NCBI GenBank assembly: GCA_015501595.1
Contig: JADNRX010000474.1
Span: 1 to 39,611, forward strand
Source: Hymenopellis radicata
Taxonomy: Eukaryota > Basidiomycota > Agaricomycetes > Agaricales > Physalacriaceae
Reading direction: 5' to 3'
DNA: 39,611 nt
Each line of letters begins with the position of its first letter. The first letter of the stretch is position 1. A program made the position numbers and the translations under genes. Shown in pieces: positions 1-12,217 of the stretch. The notes below the pieces were generated by a model. That model saw only the letters and a list, made by a program, of their open reading frames with translations. It ran no database searches and was not told the origin of the DNA.

Positions 1-639
1 AGCGAGCTGCAGTGCGTCTTACCGTATCGCATCATCCTCGTCTCTATGCAGAAGCCAGTTTCCTCGTCTGTTGTTGTCTCACTCCATTCAGGGGATCCGG
101 AGTCGAATGAATGAGACCCATCAGAGTGTAGACGAATCGAACTCTTCATATGTTCAAGTGCCGAGAGGCCATTGAAATTTTTCAAATCGCGACCGGATGT
201 GTATACTGCCTCTCACGTTCCTAGTCTCTGCGGACACACAAGTGACGATTCGCGGCAGAAAGGTCGCACAGCAATATCGCTTCCTAGAAAGAAGCGGTCA
301 TATGCCCCCGAGTAGCCAGAGACCTGCTTGACGTCGGCCTAGCCAAGCGGCATCAGAGACCGAAAAATAACGTCTTCAGAAAAGATCACGTACCTGTCGA
401 CGTAGTCAGTAGATTTAAACTATAAGTCGCGTCGACGAAGGGAGACATCACGTCTAAGAGCCTTTGGTCCCTAATGCCTACTTAAAAGCAGGAGGAAGAT
501 GAAACCCTGGATGAACCATTGCCAAGGTGGTTCGGCCGCGGGTTGCCAAGTGATTTGTCAGCAGGTAGACAACACGTGCTCACTTCCTCGAGGATCAAAG
601 TCGCTTCTGATTCTACTTGGTGCGCTATGGTGGCTATCT
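1..639. other. Left edge, no gene recognised
   Basis: No reading frame here resembles a known family. Short open frames occur on both strands, but none has convincing splice signals, a domain or a start context. The stretch may be the 3' flank of the NRPS-like remnant that follows on the minus strand. Confidence 0.4.
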
Positions 640-1012
640 CTGTGTCATAATTATTTGAACAGACCCGTACTCTCCAGTAGGTCATCCATCCGTTCGCGCA
701 GACAACGCGTTCTTCATCGATATCGACGCCATTCCGTCCTTATTCTGCAATCGTCCTGAAGATGTGCAGGAAACTGAAAGCCTGGACGTCGATTCCTGCC
801 TTGGACCTCAAAGCCGCGTCAGCAGCCTTTTCCAGTTTTTCCAGCCAAGCCGTGCTGGAAATCAAAGCGACCGAGATTCGTGCGGCCACGGTCTCTGAGA
901 CAAGGCGACCAGAAACGGGTTTGGATGGGCGAGGTGAATGACCGTGATGTCCTCAGGTGTTTCAAGGAAATCTACGATAGCTTCGGCAGCTGCGTGCACT
1001 GGAAACCATGAC
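640..1012 (-). pseudogene. NRPS-like (adenylating reductase) C-terminal remnant
   Basis: Read on the minus strand from about 1012 leftwards, the translation gives VSWFPVHAAAEAIVDF followed by VIHLAHPNP. After a 1-nt frame change it continues through LVSETVAARI and AWLEKLEKAADAAL to LHIFRTIAE and a stop. From family knowledge this order resembles the end of fungal NRPS-like reductases: the SWxPVD.AA.AI segment, the VHPRPV segment, the EWLxxLE helix, and a final helix near the C terminus. A fragment near 690 (ANGWMTYWR) could be the very end. The adenylation domain, carrier domain and most of the reductase domain are absent, so only a tail of perhaps 110 residues remains, with at least one frameshift and one internal stop. 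The identification rests on remembered motifs and is moderate. Confidence 0.5.
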
Positions 1013-1076
1013 ACCGCCTAGGACCTCATGTTCAACACTCGTACAGACGAAATACAAGTCTTCGCCTGACGACTAG

Positions 1077-1640
1077 CAGGGAAGGAAAAGTTCGATACCT
1101 CGAACTATCCGGATGCACGTCTGCCGGGCTCCGTCGAGCGCACGCTGTGCATCTCATCGCTGCTGTTCAACTCGAGTATTCTCCCTTTTATTGGACATCG
1201 AACGTACGCCTCTTAACCTCCTGCCACCGCACGAGAGCTCAAGGTTGCCGTTATCACATACACCGCTTGGTCGCGGGCTTCTCCCCAGTCACATCAAGTC
1301 TCTGGACGATTTGGCGCCCGACGATTCTCGCAGACAGTTCCCTAAATATTAGCGCGGAGAGTTTTCCGCAGATCCTCAGGCTGGTAGACAAGATTGGCGA
1401 CATTGGGAAGAATCACGGGCTACACCAGGACAGACTGCGCTGGCGTGGATATTGGGGAGAGAATGTCTTTCTTATTCCTGGCGCGACGAAGTTATGATAG
1501 GGACCTGGTGCCGGTTTCTACCTACCTATCTACCTACCTGTGAGTTTTCACCATTGACAGTTATTGTATACTTGCTTGAAACTGCTACGGCACCGGGGGT
1601 GAAACTGGAAGACTCTGCACCTCGTCCGCCACTGTATGAC
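1077..1640 (+). pseudogene. Aldo/keto reductase, decayed C-terminal half
   Basis: The frame starting near 1078 reads REGKVRYLELSGC, then LRRAHAVHLIAAVQLEYSPF, the substrate-binding core of the fungal IolS/YajO-like aldo/keto reductases. A frame change then leads to PLGRGLLPSHIKSLDDLAPD, another to SAESFPQILRLVDKIGDIG, another to ATPGQTALAWIL, and a return to GENVFLIPGATK near 1490. These blocks keep the family order (NADPH-dependent (beta/alpha)8 barrel, C-terminal half) but lie in three frames, so at least three indels are present. A possible last exon (YLLETATAPGVKLEDS, about 1565-1620) follows a sequence resembling an intron. The N-terminal half, including the catalytic Asp-Tyr-Lys region, is missing. 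The product cannot be functional. Family assignment is good; the exact end is uncertain. Confidence 0.65.
1518..1539 (+). repeat. Short CTAC tetranucleotide microsatellite
   Basis: An imperfect run of CTAC/CTAT tetranucleotides, about 22 bp. It lies in what may be the last intron of the aldo/keto reductase remnant. Confidence 0.6.
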
Positions 1641-1916
1641 TAGAGACGCCTCCTTATGAATGCGAGAGTAGCAAAGGCGTTGCCGATGTACGTTTGTATC
1701 CGGTATGCCGAACTACGTAGCCCGCCCAAATCGCGGTCAGAAGCATGGAACCCTGGATTGTAAAAATTACATCACGGAGCAATCACGGTGCGTTCCCGTC
1801 TGTTGCCTTTATCCCATAATAAGTACTTCACACCTCATAGTTGAACGCATGGATATCACAAGCATTTTTACTGCGATCCAGATTTCCTTGCGTCCTGCCT
1901 TTACCTCAAACAAGGA

Positions 1917-3765
1917 ATGCTTTCTGTCGGCACGCTCATTTTCGTCTCTCTGAGACCGCTAGTCAAACTGTACTTACCTTGCTTGCTTTATGGTGGTACT
2001 TTCTGACCAGAGATCTAGGCTACTGTGTGTGGGCAGCGGGTTCATCGTCACCAAGGCAGATCTTTTTCCAATGGTTGCCGCTAGAGGTGCGGGACAGATC
2101 GCTCTGGTATGTACTACAATACGCCTTGGAAGCCTGATCTTACATCCACGAGAACATCACAACGCCATGCCTCATGTTCTCGAAGATTGTCCCCGCATTT
2201 GACTCCTCCAACATCGGTGTACTAGGTATGTCTCAAGTCTCTCAATAACGCTTGTCCTTCAATTTCAGATTACTAGGACCATTGGTCGTTATCGGCGCCA
2301 TATACCAGGCTTTGGGTATTATTATTTCCTGGGCATTAAACAGGTCTTCTGGGTTCCCCATCGTTTTAGATACGGTATTCTCGTTGCAGGTGGCTGGGGT
2401 AACTTTGGTGACTTGCGTGAGCTTGCTCGCACTCGTACACGCGCTGGTCTCAACATTAACACTAGCAACGGCTGTCATTATGAGCATCACGGGCCCATCT
2501 CCCTTCCGGGCAAATCAGACCAGGATCTGGCTGTCGCGTACATCTCTGCATTGGTCTTGTACTATATGGTGTGTCTCTAATCACTCTAGTTCTTCAACCC
2601 AAGTTAATGGCAATCCAGCTGACGTTCTTTCCTCTGGGCGGTAACCGTTTGATCGCTCTGGATTTCAAGGGCGCCGATGTCGAGCCCGAAGAAATTCGAG
2701 CGGCGATGAAGCGGAGACATCAACATATCATTCGAGGAGTTAGTCGTCTTATTCAACGGGATACCCACAGGAAATCCGACGGCGTGGAACTGAGCGATCC
2801 TGAGGACGGAACAAATGAGCAGGCTTCGACTCTCCAAGCCAGCAGAGTCGTCGAGCAAGAACTTAAAATAGAGCCCGAAACCACCAGTGCGCGCCCTACT
2901 ATGCGCAGGCACGTCTCCCTTTATGATGAAGTCACGGTCGTCGAATCACCCTACGTGCTTACAAGACCGCCATCGTCGACGGGGTTCATCGCAGAGGAAA
3001 AGATAGAGTCCCCGCCACCACCAGCACTGGCCATACCCGAACTCGGCCGCGACAGTTCACAACCTCCCACGCCTATTCACGGAATCGAACATGACCGCGT
3101 GGAAAGATCACCGCCCGATGTGAATCGCGCTCGTCGCACCCTGCTGATCCTCAAGGGCATTCTGCAATCGCTTTGTATGCCTGCCTCGCTCTCCATCCTC
3201 ATCTCGTTCCTGATCGCCCTCATCAAACCTCTCAAAGCATTGTTTGTTGCAGTCGACGGGTATTCTATGCCCTCTGCACCAGACGGTGAGCCTCCATTGG
3301 CGGTGCTATACGATTTCGCGGACTTCATGGGTGCTGCCAGTGTTCCTCTGAACCTGGTCTGTCTGGGATCGGCATTGGCGAGGCTAAATGTTCCGCGAAG
3401 CCAGTGGCCGAGTCTCCCGCTAGGCGCCATCTTTTCGTTAGCGGTGGGAAGGATGATCCTGATGCCAGTTCTTGGGGTGTTGATTTGTGTGGGATTGATT
3501 CATGTGAATTTTATTTCGCAAGACGACAAGGTGCTACAATTCATTTGCATGTAAGTCGTCATCTTGCCTTTGACCCGTCTTGGCTGAATGAATGAATAGA
3601 TTCTTCTCTTGTCTGCCGACGGGAACAACCCAGGTCTTCGTCACGCAGGTATATAGCGGAACCGGCGATGCTGAGCATCTTTCAGCTTTCCTCATTCCGC
3701 AGTATATCTTGATGTTCTTGTCCATGACAGTCCTTTCTGCGTATACCCTTCAACTCATCTTCTGA
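1917..3765 (+). pseudogene. ECM3/PIN-like membrane transporter with two 1-nt deletions
   Basis: Exons 1917-1969, 2019-2106, 2153-2225, 2277-2416, 2466-2568, 2619-3550 and 3600-3765 are joined by GT-AG introns of 46-51 bp. The conceptual product is about 518 residues and matches the auxin-efflux-carrier-like family (Mem_trans, yeast Ecm3-like): an N-terminal bundle with LLLCVGSGF, KADLFPMVAARGAGQIAL and RFRYGILVAGGWGNFGDL, a long polar loop (about residues 165-320), then a C-terminal bundle ending in LSMTVLSAYTLQLIF. Such proteins sit in the ER or plasma membrane. The frame breaks twice by an apparent 1-nt deletion, once near 2345 just before FWVPHRF and once near 2517 just before DQDLAVAYISAL. 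A 26-nt intron could bridge the first break but would remove conserved residues. It is either a young pseudogene or has assembly errors. Start chosen because MLSVGTLIFVSLRPLVK matches the family N terminus. Confidence 0.75.
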
Positions 3766-5594
3766 AGGTCTTGAAATTATAAAACATTTGGCTCTAGGAC
3801 CGTGGATCGCTCGAATGGTGATACCAATATTTTACAAAATACACTACACCACTGCTAGAAAAAAAACAATGTTACTTAATCGGTGATACAGCTGGAGGAA
3901 ACAACCTGTAGCTAGCGGTCGCTGTCAAAAAAAAGAGATAGCCAAGGCTGAACATCATCGTCGTGCTAGGCTTGGCTGTCGTCGGCAACGCTGGCATTTT
4001 ACGAGTCTTGTCCGGATGGGCGAGACGAGCGAGTGGTCGGCGTGGCGGGGCTGGGACGAAGCTGGGTATGTCGCCTCGCGGCCCTTGAGAATGGATCAGA
4101 AGGTGGCAAAGGAGGCGACTGACAGCCCAGCGAAAGTCCAAGGATTGGGCGCTCTGTGGTGGTTCTGAAAACATGAAGAGCGATCAGGGTTAGGGTTATG
4201 TCTGATCGCCCAAACGTGATCAGGATTTTCTTCGCTTAACTTTACCCAGACGTCTTTACCACGACGACCCAAGACTCCTTGCAACAGGAGACGGCGAAAC
4301 GATGTTAGTCGCGATAGGACCATTTTTATTCCTTGTGTATCGAACTCACTGTTTATAGGATACTTCGTTTGTAAATTGACCACATTGGCACCTCCCCTCG
4401 CATAACACATATTCCCTTGGTCCTCCCTGCGAAGACACGCGAAAACACGAGGATCATGCTGTTTAAATTGTCACTGCCCGACGTCATCCCGCCCTTAATG
4501 ACTCCGGGCACTAGCGCCTCGCAAGGACATCTATTTCCCGGCCCTTGGAGGATTTCCCCTCTTACAGGCTCTGTCGGTAAGTGCAAACAAGACGCGACCA
4601 TTGCTTTTACTCACGTGAGAGCTGAACAAGGTTCCCGAAACATTGAGATACTAACTGATAAATATGTTTGCTATTTTTGTTCTTGTATAATGGATGGACG
4701 ACTTTCTATCTTTCCAATGCGATTCTGGGTGTTCTGAAGATTCGTTCTGAACATGTAAGCGATTTTGATGTCCCACTGAGTGCGAACGTTGAAGAGAATT
4801 GGCGGATCGAAAATAGGCACCCCTGAAATCACGGCTTGCTTCCTACCATGATGACGAGGGCTCAAAGTCCTCAGTCACTCTCATTGCGGATGGTGGTGTA
4901 ACAGACTTGAAACACCCTTCCCATGTCCCTCGTCCGCCGTGGAGACTCCCATCACCACCCGAATAGAGTCTCGGGAAAGGACGTCGTAAAATCTGATCGT
5001 TTTTCTGATTAGCATTCAGACGACCAGTTCTCAGGCAACATTCAGGAGGGGGCTCTAGTACAGCAAGTACTAATGGGCAACCGCGCGGCGGTCGAGATCG
5101 TCTATCTGATGCCTGAGTCTATTAACCTGTACGTGCTGCGATGTCAACTATACAGTCTGGTGCCCAGTTGACTGTTGAATCATGATTCTCCATCTGTCTA
5201 CCATTTGAATGGGCCTTGGCTATTCTTACCGTTCGCACTTGCCAATCAAACGTCTCTCGCTCTGCTCGAATCTACTCGACGCCACCACTGGAGTTCGTTC
5301 GTCAAGTTAACGGTGAAGTTGAGTACTATTCTTGGCGTCTACTGCACCTCTATTGGTCTTCAGTATCGGTGTCCCTGTGCGTCGTTCGGGTTCCAGTGCG
5401 CTCTACATCGGCTCCACTCATGAAGTTGTAGCTCTGCTTCCAATGTTCATCTGTCAGCGGACTTCAAGAGTTGAAGTCCTGGTTCCTTGCAACGTCAAGC
5501 TGCGGAATTATGTGCATTCAGGTACTAGCTTCTCGCATTATCCTATTAAAGGTCAACTCAACTGTCCAGACTCGTACATACCAACCTACCTGCT
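3766..5594. other. Gene-poor stretch between transporter and membrane protein
   Basis: Several open frames under 110 codons occur on both strands; I recognise none. No RNA gene or long repeat was seen. The last 60 bp contain TATTAAA at 5544-5550, about 45 bp before the next start codon. Confidence 0.4.
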
Positions 5595-6894
5595 ATGTCC
5601 TCCGTCGCGCAAGAACTTGGATTGTCAGAACACGAAGCACGCCGTCTCATCGGCAACAATCTCAACGGTCACATTATCTCTATCCTCTGCTATGGGCTCT
5701 ATGTTATGATCTTTGGGGCTACCATGCATCATATAGGTATGCTACATCTATCCCTTGGTTGTTTTACTACGACGGCTCACGTTGATGATGCTACCAGTGG
5801 CACGCCACGAATGGCCCCGTCAACGTGTCGGTTTAACGATTGTCCTCTGCCTAATATGGGCCGTGGCGACGATGAGCTTTGGGCTTGCGTGGAATGGGAT
5901 ATATAACACCTACGTTACCCATGGTCAATCCGAGGATTCCGTCCTCGGGTATATATCAGGCATAGGTAGCGGGAACTTCACCCCTCAAAGACGCGCCCTC
6001 AATATACTGGGCATGACGGCAACTCCTTTCAATGTTGTTCTTGCTGAACTGACGAATGTGAGTAATGTTATCCTGATACGTTCCAAGCTCACACTGTCAA
6101 AGGTTTGGCGATGCGGAGTGATATATAAGCACAATTGGTTTGTCGTTTCCCTTCCAGTGCTCGGTATTCTCGGCGGCCTGAGTATGTGCTCAGCTTCCTC
6201 CGAAATTGCCTACTAACGCCAGTACCACAGTTAGCCACATCTTCTACATGCTGGTACTGTTCCCGCCCACGACCACATTTGCTGGCACCCTGACGCAAAT
6301 CAATTGGATCATTGTATACTACTCCATCACAGCATCCATCAATATCCTTACGACATCTCTCATCATCGTGCGCATTATTCGGGTTGTCGGACTAAAACGC
6401 ACACGCACCTATCGTGGGCTCATTGAGATAATGGTGGAATCCGCTTTTCTCTTCTCCGCCACGTATCTAGTGTATCTTTCCCTGTATCTCAGGGACTTTT
6501 ACCTCCCGTATTTCAGTTCCGCGAGCTTGTACGCGCAAGGCATGTTGAACGCCGTGGCGGTAAGACTTCCCTAATCATGTCTCATTGACATGTAGACTGA
6601 TGTACGCACTAGGCAGCCGCACCCACCATGATCATTGGACGCATCATGACTGGAGAGGCGAGTCCGAATGACTCGTGGACGCGAACCTCACTCCCACGTA
6701 GTATGCGTCCCAACATGAGTATCGTCGAGAACATTCGTTTCGCCAGCGTTCATCCTACTAGGACGGAGAACTCTGTACTGGACACTGATGTTGCCATCCA
6801 TCATGACGACTCGCATCCGTCAACATCGCGAATGGACGAAGAGTTCGTAAGCGAGATGAACGCAGAGAACCTCAAGGGGAAGGCCGCGCACTAA
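5595..6894 (+). CDS. Multipass integral membrane protein, Agaricomycete family
   Basis: Five exons, 5595-5736, 5798-6057, 6103-6181, 6231-6559 and 6613-6894, keep one frame and give about 363 residues starting MSSVAQELGLSEHEARRLIG. Hydrophobic segments appear near residues 25-47 and 57-80 (LTIVLCLIWAVATMSFGLAW), followed by FVVSLPVLGILGG, SHIFYMLVLFPPTTTFAG, IIVYYSITASINILTTSLII and SAFLFSATYLVYLSLYL, so seven membrane passes are plausible. The C-terminal tail after APTMIIGRIMTGEASPNDSW is polar. From memory this matches a large uncharacterised Agaricomycete family whose members end their membrane part with an ARxxxGEAxPDDSW-like motif; the function is unknown and receptor-like roles are only guesses. 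Introns are 45-61 bp, and the 45-bp intron at 6058-6102 could also be read through in frame. A close inverted paralog lies at the right end of the window. Confidence 0.75.
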
Positions 6895-7616
6895 TTTCGC
6901 AGAAACACTGGTGGTCGCTTCATCTTCAGAGGACCTGTGGAATGAAAGAGAAATTGCAGTGATATAATAGTGGTATTACATCGATTGGAATAGAGAGACA
7001 CACGTCACTATTCGCAGTGGACTAGACTGAACAACCTGCAGTCGTCACGGGGGACTGCCAAAGAGTCGTCGCAGCTCGCTGGACTGCGCTACCATTCAGT
7101 TCTTAAGCAGACAGAAGAACAAAGTCTTGAAAATCTTAGAGGAGGTAGCGCGCCGTAGCCCGGCCGTCTCGCTTGTGCTAGAAAAAGAAAGACATATGTA
7201 ACATGTCAGTTACGAGCACGACAAGGATTTTAGGTATACAGACTAGCGCAATTACAAAAACCGGCATCTAGTGTATGAGATCCGCCTTGAGAAGGCCTCG
7301 ACAGTGTTTTGGCGGTTCGGCCCTGTCAACGAGCATGACGAAGTTCGGAGAGATGGTGGCGGTTAAAGCAAACTACTTGTTCGATTCACAATAAGGACCT
7401 AGCAACTAACACTACCGTCCTGGGCCGACTAGGGTTATATCAGACTCCGCTGTCCTCGTTCGAGCCAGGCACGGGAATGTAGGCGCCTCAACTCTCAGAT
7501 CCGGCTGCCAAGATACGCGCTGCTCCCCACTCGATCTCGGAGAGTTGTAATTGGGAAGTGGCGTAAGGCCGTGTACCTCATAGCCATTTCGGGCTACTCT
7601 AGGTCTGTTACGAAGG

Positions 7617-7861
7617 TGACAGAGTGTGCAGCAAAAAATGAGGCTCACTAGGTAAGAAGCAATGAGCCTTGAGCACCTCGGAATACTGGAGAAATACACT
7701 CACTGGTGGCGCAGAGAATGACCCATAGCGGCAGCAGTTTGTTGCTGCTACTGGATACTCTATCAGAATCCCAGACTCGAACGATAATCGATGGTTTAAT
7801 CTTACCTGGTGGACCTCTCGCGGATGTAGAGGTAAAGAGTTGATTCGGAGTCTGCGGCATC
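7617..7861 (-). CDS. Possible small spliced gene, hypothetical
   Basis: On the minus strand a TATATAAG motif (about 7965-7973) lies about 105 bp upstream of an ATG at 7861-7859. The frame MPQTPNQLFTSTSARGPP meets a good donor (GTAAGATT) near 7806. Splicing to an acceptor near 7762 would continue the frame for about 50 codons to a stop near 7617. The product, about 68 residues, has no recognisable motif. Only the TATA box and splice signals support it, so it may be noise. Confidence 0.18.
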
Positions 7862-8649
7862 GTCTTTCGTTGTAGTGGCTGAATTATTAGGAGTATGTTG
7901 AGGGCGGAAGAAGCTGAGGTGAGAAGAACTAGTGTGGTGGGGTAGGTGCCTCTAGACTTGTATCTTATATAGACAAAGGAGAGACAAGGTCCGTGATGGC
8001 AACAATCCGCGCAGCGTGTATATGGAACAATAGCTTCAACAAGCAAGAACAAGGACTGCTGCATCTGATACTCGGCATGAGAGAAAATTTTATACTCTAG
8101 GAAAGACCGCAGGCGGCATGAGCCACAAAATCACCTGTCAAAATGTTCACCTCGGAGTACTGTACTCACAGACGAACGTAAACCTCTGGTCCTGATAGAC
8201 ATGATGGTCCCCCTTCCATAGGTGGCGGTGTAAGGCGGTTAGGATGCATAATCCGGAGCCCAGGTCCTAACGACGACGTGAAAGTTCAAAAAAACAAGGC
8301 TCAGTTGTAATTTGTAGCAGTTCGAAAATTGCGTCCCGTTCAAGTTACCACGAGACGAAGAGTTGAACCAGAGTACAATTGATAAGAAGCAGCAAGGGCT
8401 CTGAGGGAGTTACGCTGAAGTGGCACCAGGTGAGGTGAGTGTAAGAAGAGAAGAAGATGCGAGAGGGAATTGCCGAGGCCCCCCTTTCTTCCCACCACGA
8501 CGCGCAAGTATCAAGGAGCATTAGTACATCAAAAATTTCGCACGTCCGCTCGTTGGTTGACATAGTCTCCCCTAAGCGGACTCAAACTCTTGAGGCCAAG
8601 CTTCAGGCAGAAGTCACAGCGGAGCCTGCAGCTCTTTGTCGCAGTATCT

Positions 8650-8665
8650 TTCTCTCTCTCTCTCT
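8650..8665 (+). repeat. (TC)n dinucleotide run
   Basis: Short perfect TC repeat within a pyrimidine-rich stretch. It has no assigned role. Confidence 0.7.
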
Positions 8666-9357
8666 TGCCTCTTGAATGTGCTTCCAGTCGTCACCGAGGA
8701 ACTTCCAGGAGACCGCCATTGCCAAGACTGAGCCCTTGTCGATCCCCGCTTCAATAAAATGTGGGCGACATTCTTAGCCTCTCTCCTCTTCCTCAGAATG
8801 TTCACGTCGTGACCTTCGTCTCTCCTTACCTCACTTACTCTCCTTCACAACACTCATCCCCTCGCTCGCCGCCGCCGCACATTCACGTACAAGCCCTTCT
8901 CAGGTTTTCATCACAGGTCAAGGATGTGTGTGTCTACCTGTCTGCGCGAACAATATAAATATGGTGCGCACCCTCTCGTCCGTCTACTCTTCCTTCCTCT
9001 CATCTCATACCGTATTCTACTCAGTCATATTTATCTTTTGTAAATTGAAGTACCTGTCGCAGTGAATGCATGTTTGTCTATTCATTGTTCAAAGTACTGT
9101 GTCCCGAAATCAGTGCAATTGGTGGGCCAATTAGAGGCAACATGAAGCCGTAAGGACAACATATATCTAAGCCACCTCTTTGGCACTTTCTCACTAGTAG
9201 AAAAGATGTTGTTGGCGCATAGCTTTCAGAAGTCATAGATTCACACCCCAACTCTCTACTAATCATTATATTCCAAACACTAGCATCCAAATCTAATAGT
9301 ACAACGCATAGCTAAACTGTAGGTAGATAGCATCTAAAATGATCATGATTAGGTCAA

Positions 9358-11887
9358 TTACGCGTCATCAGCACTGCACGCCCTAGGTACAGCATATCCA
9401 TTCGTGCGGATCCCTCCACCCCACGGCGTCTTGCCCTGTACATCCGCATCCGTGCCCAACCCACGCGACGCAAAGCCTGTCCACAACTCACAAAAGTTCT
9501 CTCCACCCGTCAGCTGCTCGTCTGCCTGGATAATGGCATCACGGGCATCGAAGAACGACGGCCGGCATGGCTGCAGCTTCATACCGTTGAGCACGAGCTG
9601 AACAATGAGTGAGTTGCCGTGCTTTGGGACGAGCGGCTTCTTGCCGACAGCGGGGCGGTAAAAGTCGCCCTCGGGAACGGATCCATCAGCGAGAGGAGCG
9701 GGAGGGTAAAGCGTCTCGGTGAATCCGTGCTTGGCGATGAGGCGCTGCGAGACGAGCCACAACATCTGCGCCCACACCTCGCCAATAGCGTGCACGCCCC
9801 AGTATCCAGGCTTGTCGAGCGTCTGGTACGTCGAAGGGTTAATGGTGTCGTTCAAAGAGTAGGGATAGTTCCTGATACCAGTGTCGCGGTTCGCGGCCCA
9901 AGCACCCATGGGGAAGTCGTGGTAGTCCTTGGTGCTGCGGATGGTCGTGGCCAAAAAATCACCCCAGCCTTCACCCATGCCTCCGCTCTCGCCCCAGCCC
10001 AAGCAGGATGAAGATGCCGGTCCACCAGTGAGACGCGTGCTGAGTCCGTGACTCAACTCGTGGATAACGATACCAGCCTCCAAGTCACCATCCCTGAATG
10101 GGACAGCCGTGTTCCAAAGGTACATCCTCATACGACCGTTCTGACCATCGGGCGGTGTCATAAAGTTGGCGTTGTTGTATCCCGAACCGTCCTGGGCGTT
10201 GGCGATAACAGCGTCGTTGCCTTCACCACCGCGGCCAAAGTTGTACTGCTGGAAGTTGCCGGAGACTTCGTCAAAGCCGTAGCGGTAGTAAAAGTCGTGG
10301 ATCATATTGGAGGTGTAGAAGAGCTGGGCGACAGTGGCATTGATGTACTTCTGCGCTTCGTCCTGGGCATCACCCTTCTCGGTTTCCTTGGGGTTGTAGG
10401 TGTAGTCGAAGGCGAGTCCCTTACCAGAGTCGGGACGGTAGTTGTCCACAAAGCTGTTCTGGCCCTCCCAGTTCTCTTGCGCGAAGACCTGTAGAACGAT
10501 AAGTACATCACACATAACAGGTGACGGGTATACGTACGTTATTACCCCAGGTCGTTGTGGTATTCCTCCAGAACTCCTTTGTGTTGAGACGGACGCCCTT
10601 GAGCGAAGGATCGTTGGAGTACGGGAGCGAATGCCAGCCCATGGGCGAAGCCAAGGTGTCGGAGTTCTCCTTCACCAGAGAGCGGTTACCCTCGGCAGGG
10701 TCGTTTATACCCCAAGCGAAAACGTTGTAGGTAGCGGGCTCCTTGGAAGGCTCAGGAGTCGGGATCGGCGCGTCAGAGGCCCAGTCAACGACGGAAATGA
10801 TGCGATGCGGTGAGGTGGCAGAGACTGCAGCGTCGTACCAATTGTCCTGCATCTCTACTTGGAACTGCGAAACCATCAGTCACGTAATTAAGAAATGAGC
10901 GGGATTACACGTACGCGCCAAACGAGGTTGAGGTCAGTGGACAAACCATCCTTGCTGGGAACCTGAATGTAACCGAGGCTCGAACGAACGGGGTTGACAG
11001 CGTCGGGGACCTTGTCGACGTGCATGAGAACAGGCTCGTCAGGGTTTGTCAAGTGATGCTCGGGGGTAACAGTCATCTTTGCCAAATATTCGTCATAGTT
11101 GGCGAGAATGTCGTTGACCATAAGGTCGTTGGGAGTGGCAGCGAGCATGAACTGGAGGAGAGCAGGGCGTACGTCGGACATGTCGACGGGATCGCGGAGG
11201 CCGTGGAAATCGTAGGGGAGCTCCTTGCTAGCGCAGTTGGACACGTGGAGGTGGGAGAGGGGCCCAAAAAGGGCCTGCACCTTGGGGTGGTTCTCGAGCG
11301 AGCCAAGGACTGTCTGGCCCTCCGACTGCAAAAAGTTGTCAATGCGGGTCCTCATCTCTGACTCGAGCTGGGAGCAGTACTCCCGGTGGGGGTGACGAAT
11401 GGAGTCGAGATCGGGGTTGGTAAAGGGCGCCGGAGCGTCTCCTTGGTAAAACTAGAGAGGTGTCAGCTGGGGTAATAGTGTAGACGAGACGACGCACAGA
11501 GTTGCCATAGGAGATAACCAAGCCGTCCTTGATGTTGATATTCATGTCGCCGTCCGCAACCTCGAGCCCATTGATGAGCTGGCGGACATAGACATGCGTG
11601 ATGCCCGTGTTCCTGTCCGTATACGAGTCCTTTCGTATCCGGTACGAATGGGTCTCCGACAGCTGCCCGACCAGCACGTCCTCCACGAACAGCCTAGCGA
11701 CCTCGAAGGCGTCCGTGTACGGACCCTGCGGCACGAACCCATTCGTCACTACCGAATACGGACTGGAATGGTAAACAGAATGGGGGTGGACAGGGCCAAA
11801 GCCTAGGGACTTGCGTAACCGCCCAGCACCAGACGACGAGTGCGCCGCCGCAGCCGCAGCGAGCGACGCGATGAGTAAACAACGCAT
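9358..11887 (-). CDS. Fungalysin, secreted M36 metalloprotease
   Basis: Exons 11887-11498, 11451-10915, 10864-10538 and 10488-9358 join in frame (introns 46-50 bp) to an unbroken protein of about 794 residues. It begins with a signal peptide (MRCLLIASLAAAAAAH). A fungalysin/thermolysin propeptide motif follows at about residues 85-130 (ITHVYVRQLINGLEV), then a long prodomain; the mature enzyme probably starts near residue 352 (ATYNVFAWGINDP). The zinc site is HELSH at residues 561-565, with the third ligand Glu at about 591 in GGMGEGWGDF, the same 30-residue spacing as in the Aspergillus enzyme. The family digests extracellular protein such as elastin or keratin and is made as an autoprocessed zymogen. 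At about 794 residues it is longer than the roughly 630 of Aspergillus Mep, mostly in the prodomain. No frameshift is present. No clear TATA box was seen upstream. Confidence 0.93.
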
Positions 11888-12217
11888 TTACCGAAGAGAG
11901 AACGACGACCAGTTGGTTTGTAGGTAGAAATGGTCTAGAGATGGTAGTGGTGCGAGTTCAAGAGAGCTGGGGAAGGGTACACAGCCTGAAACGGCCATGA
12001 TAAGCAATAGGGACATGATACTAAAAGGGGTTACATGCCGGTTGCCGCATGACGTACGATACGCCACATTTGGGCTTCTGCGCGCTGTTGTCTCACTCTT
12101 TCAACGCGGTATCCTGACGTGACCAACCAAATACGGATGTCTCTGCCTGAATTATGTATACGCGCGTACTGACACGCCTCTTTCGCGAGGCACCCCAAAA
12201 CAACCCGTGGCAGAGCA
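11888..12217. other. Promoter-side gap before the MITE
   Basis: This holds the upstream region of the minus-strand fungalysin gene. The first 100 bp upstream of its ATG are pyrimidine-rich on the coding strand, but I see no TATA box. Nothing else was recognised. Confidence 0.4.

Larger units (their letters stand above)
6895..9357. other. Long intergenic stretch, one doubtful small gene
   Basis: About 2.4 kb without a recognisable gene. It contains a (TC)n run at 8650-8665 and a TATA-like motif near 8953 with no convincing frame behind it. A possible small minus-strand gene near 7620-7975 is listed separately. No repeats shared with the rest of the window were noticed. Confidence 0.4.

Noticed and set aside
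2346..2371. 26-nt intron in the ECM3-like gene
   Set aside because: Too short for a fungal spliceosomal intron and would remove conserved residues; a 1-nt deletion is simpler.
9619..10494. Long open frames on the plus strand opposite the fungalysin gene
   Set aside because: They are antisense to strongly coding sequence with clear M36 motifs and have no motifs of their own.
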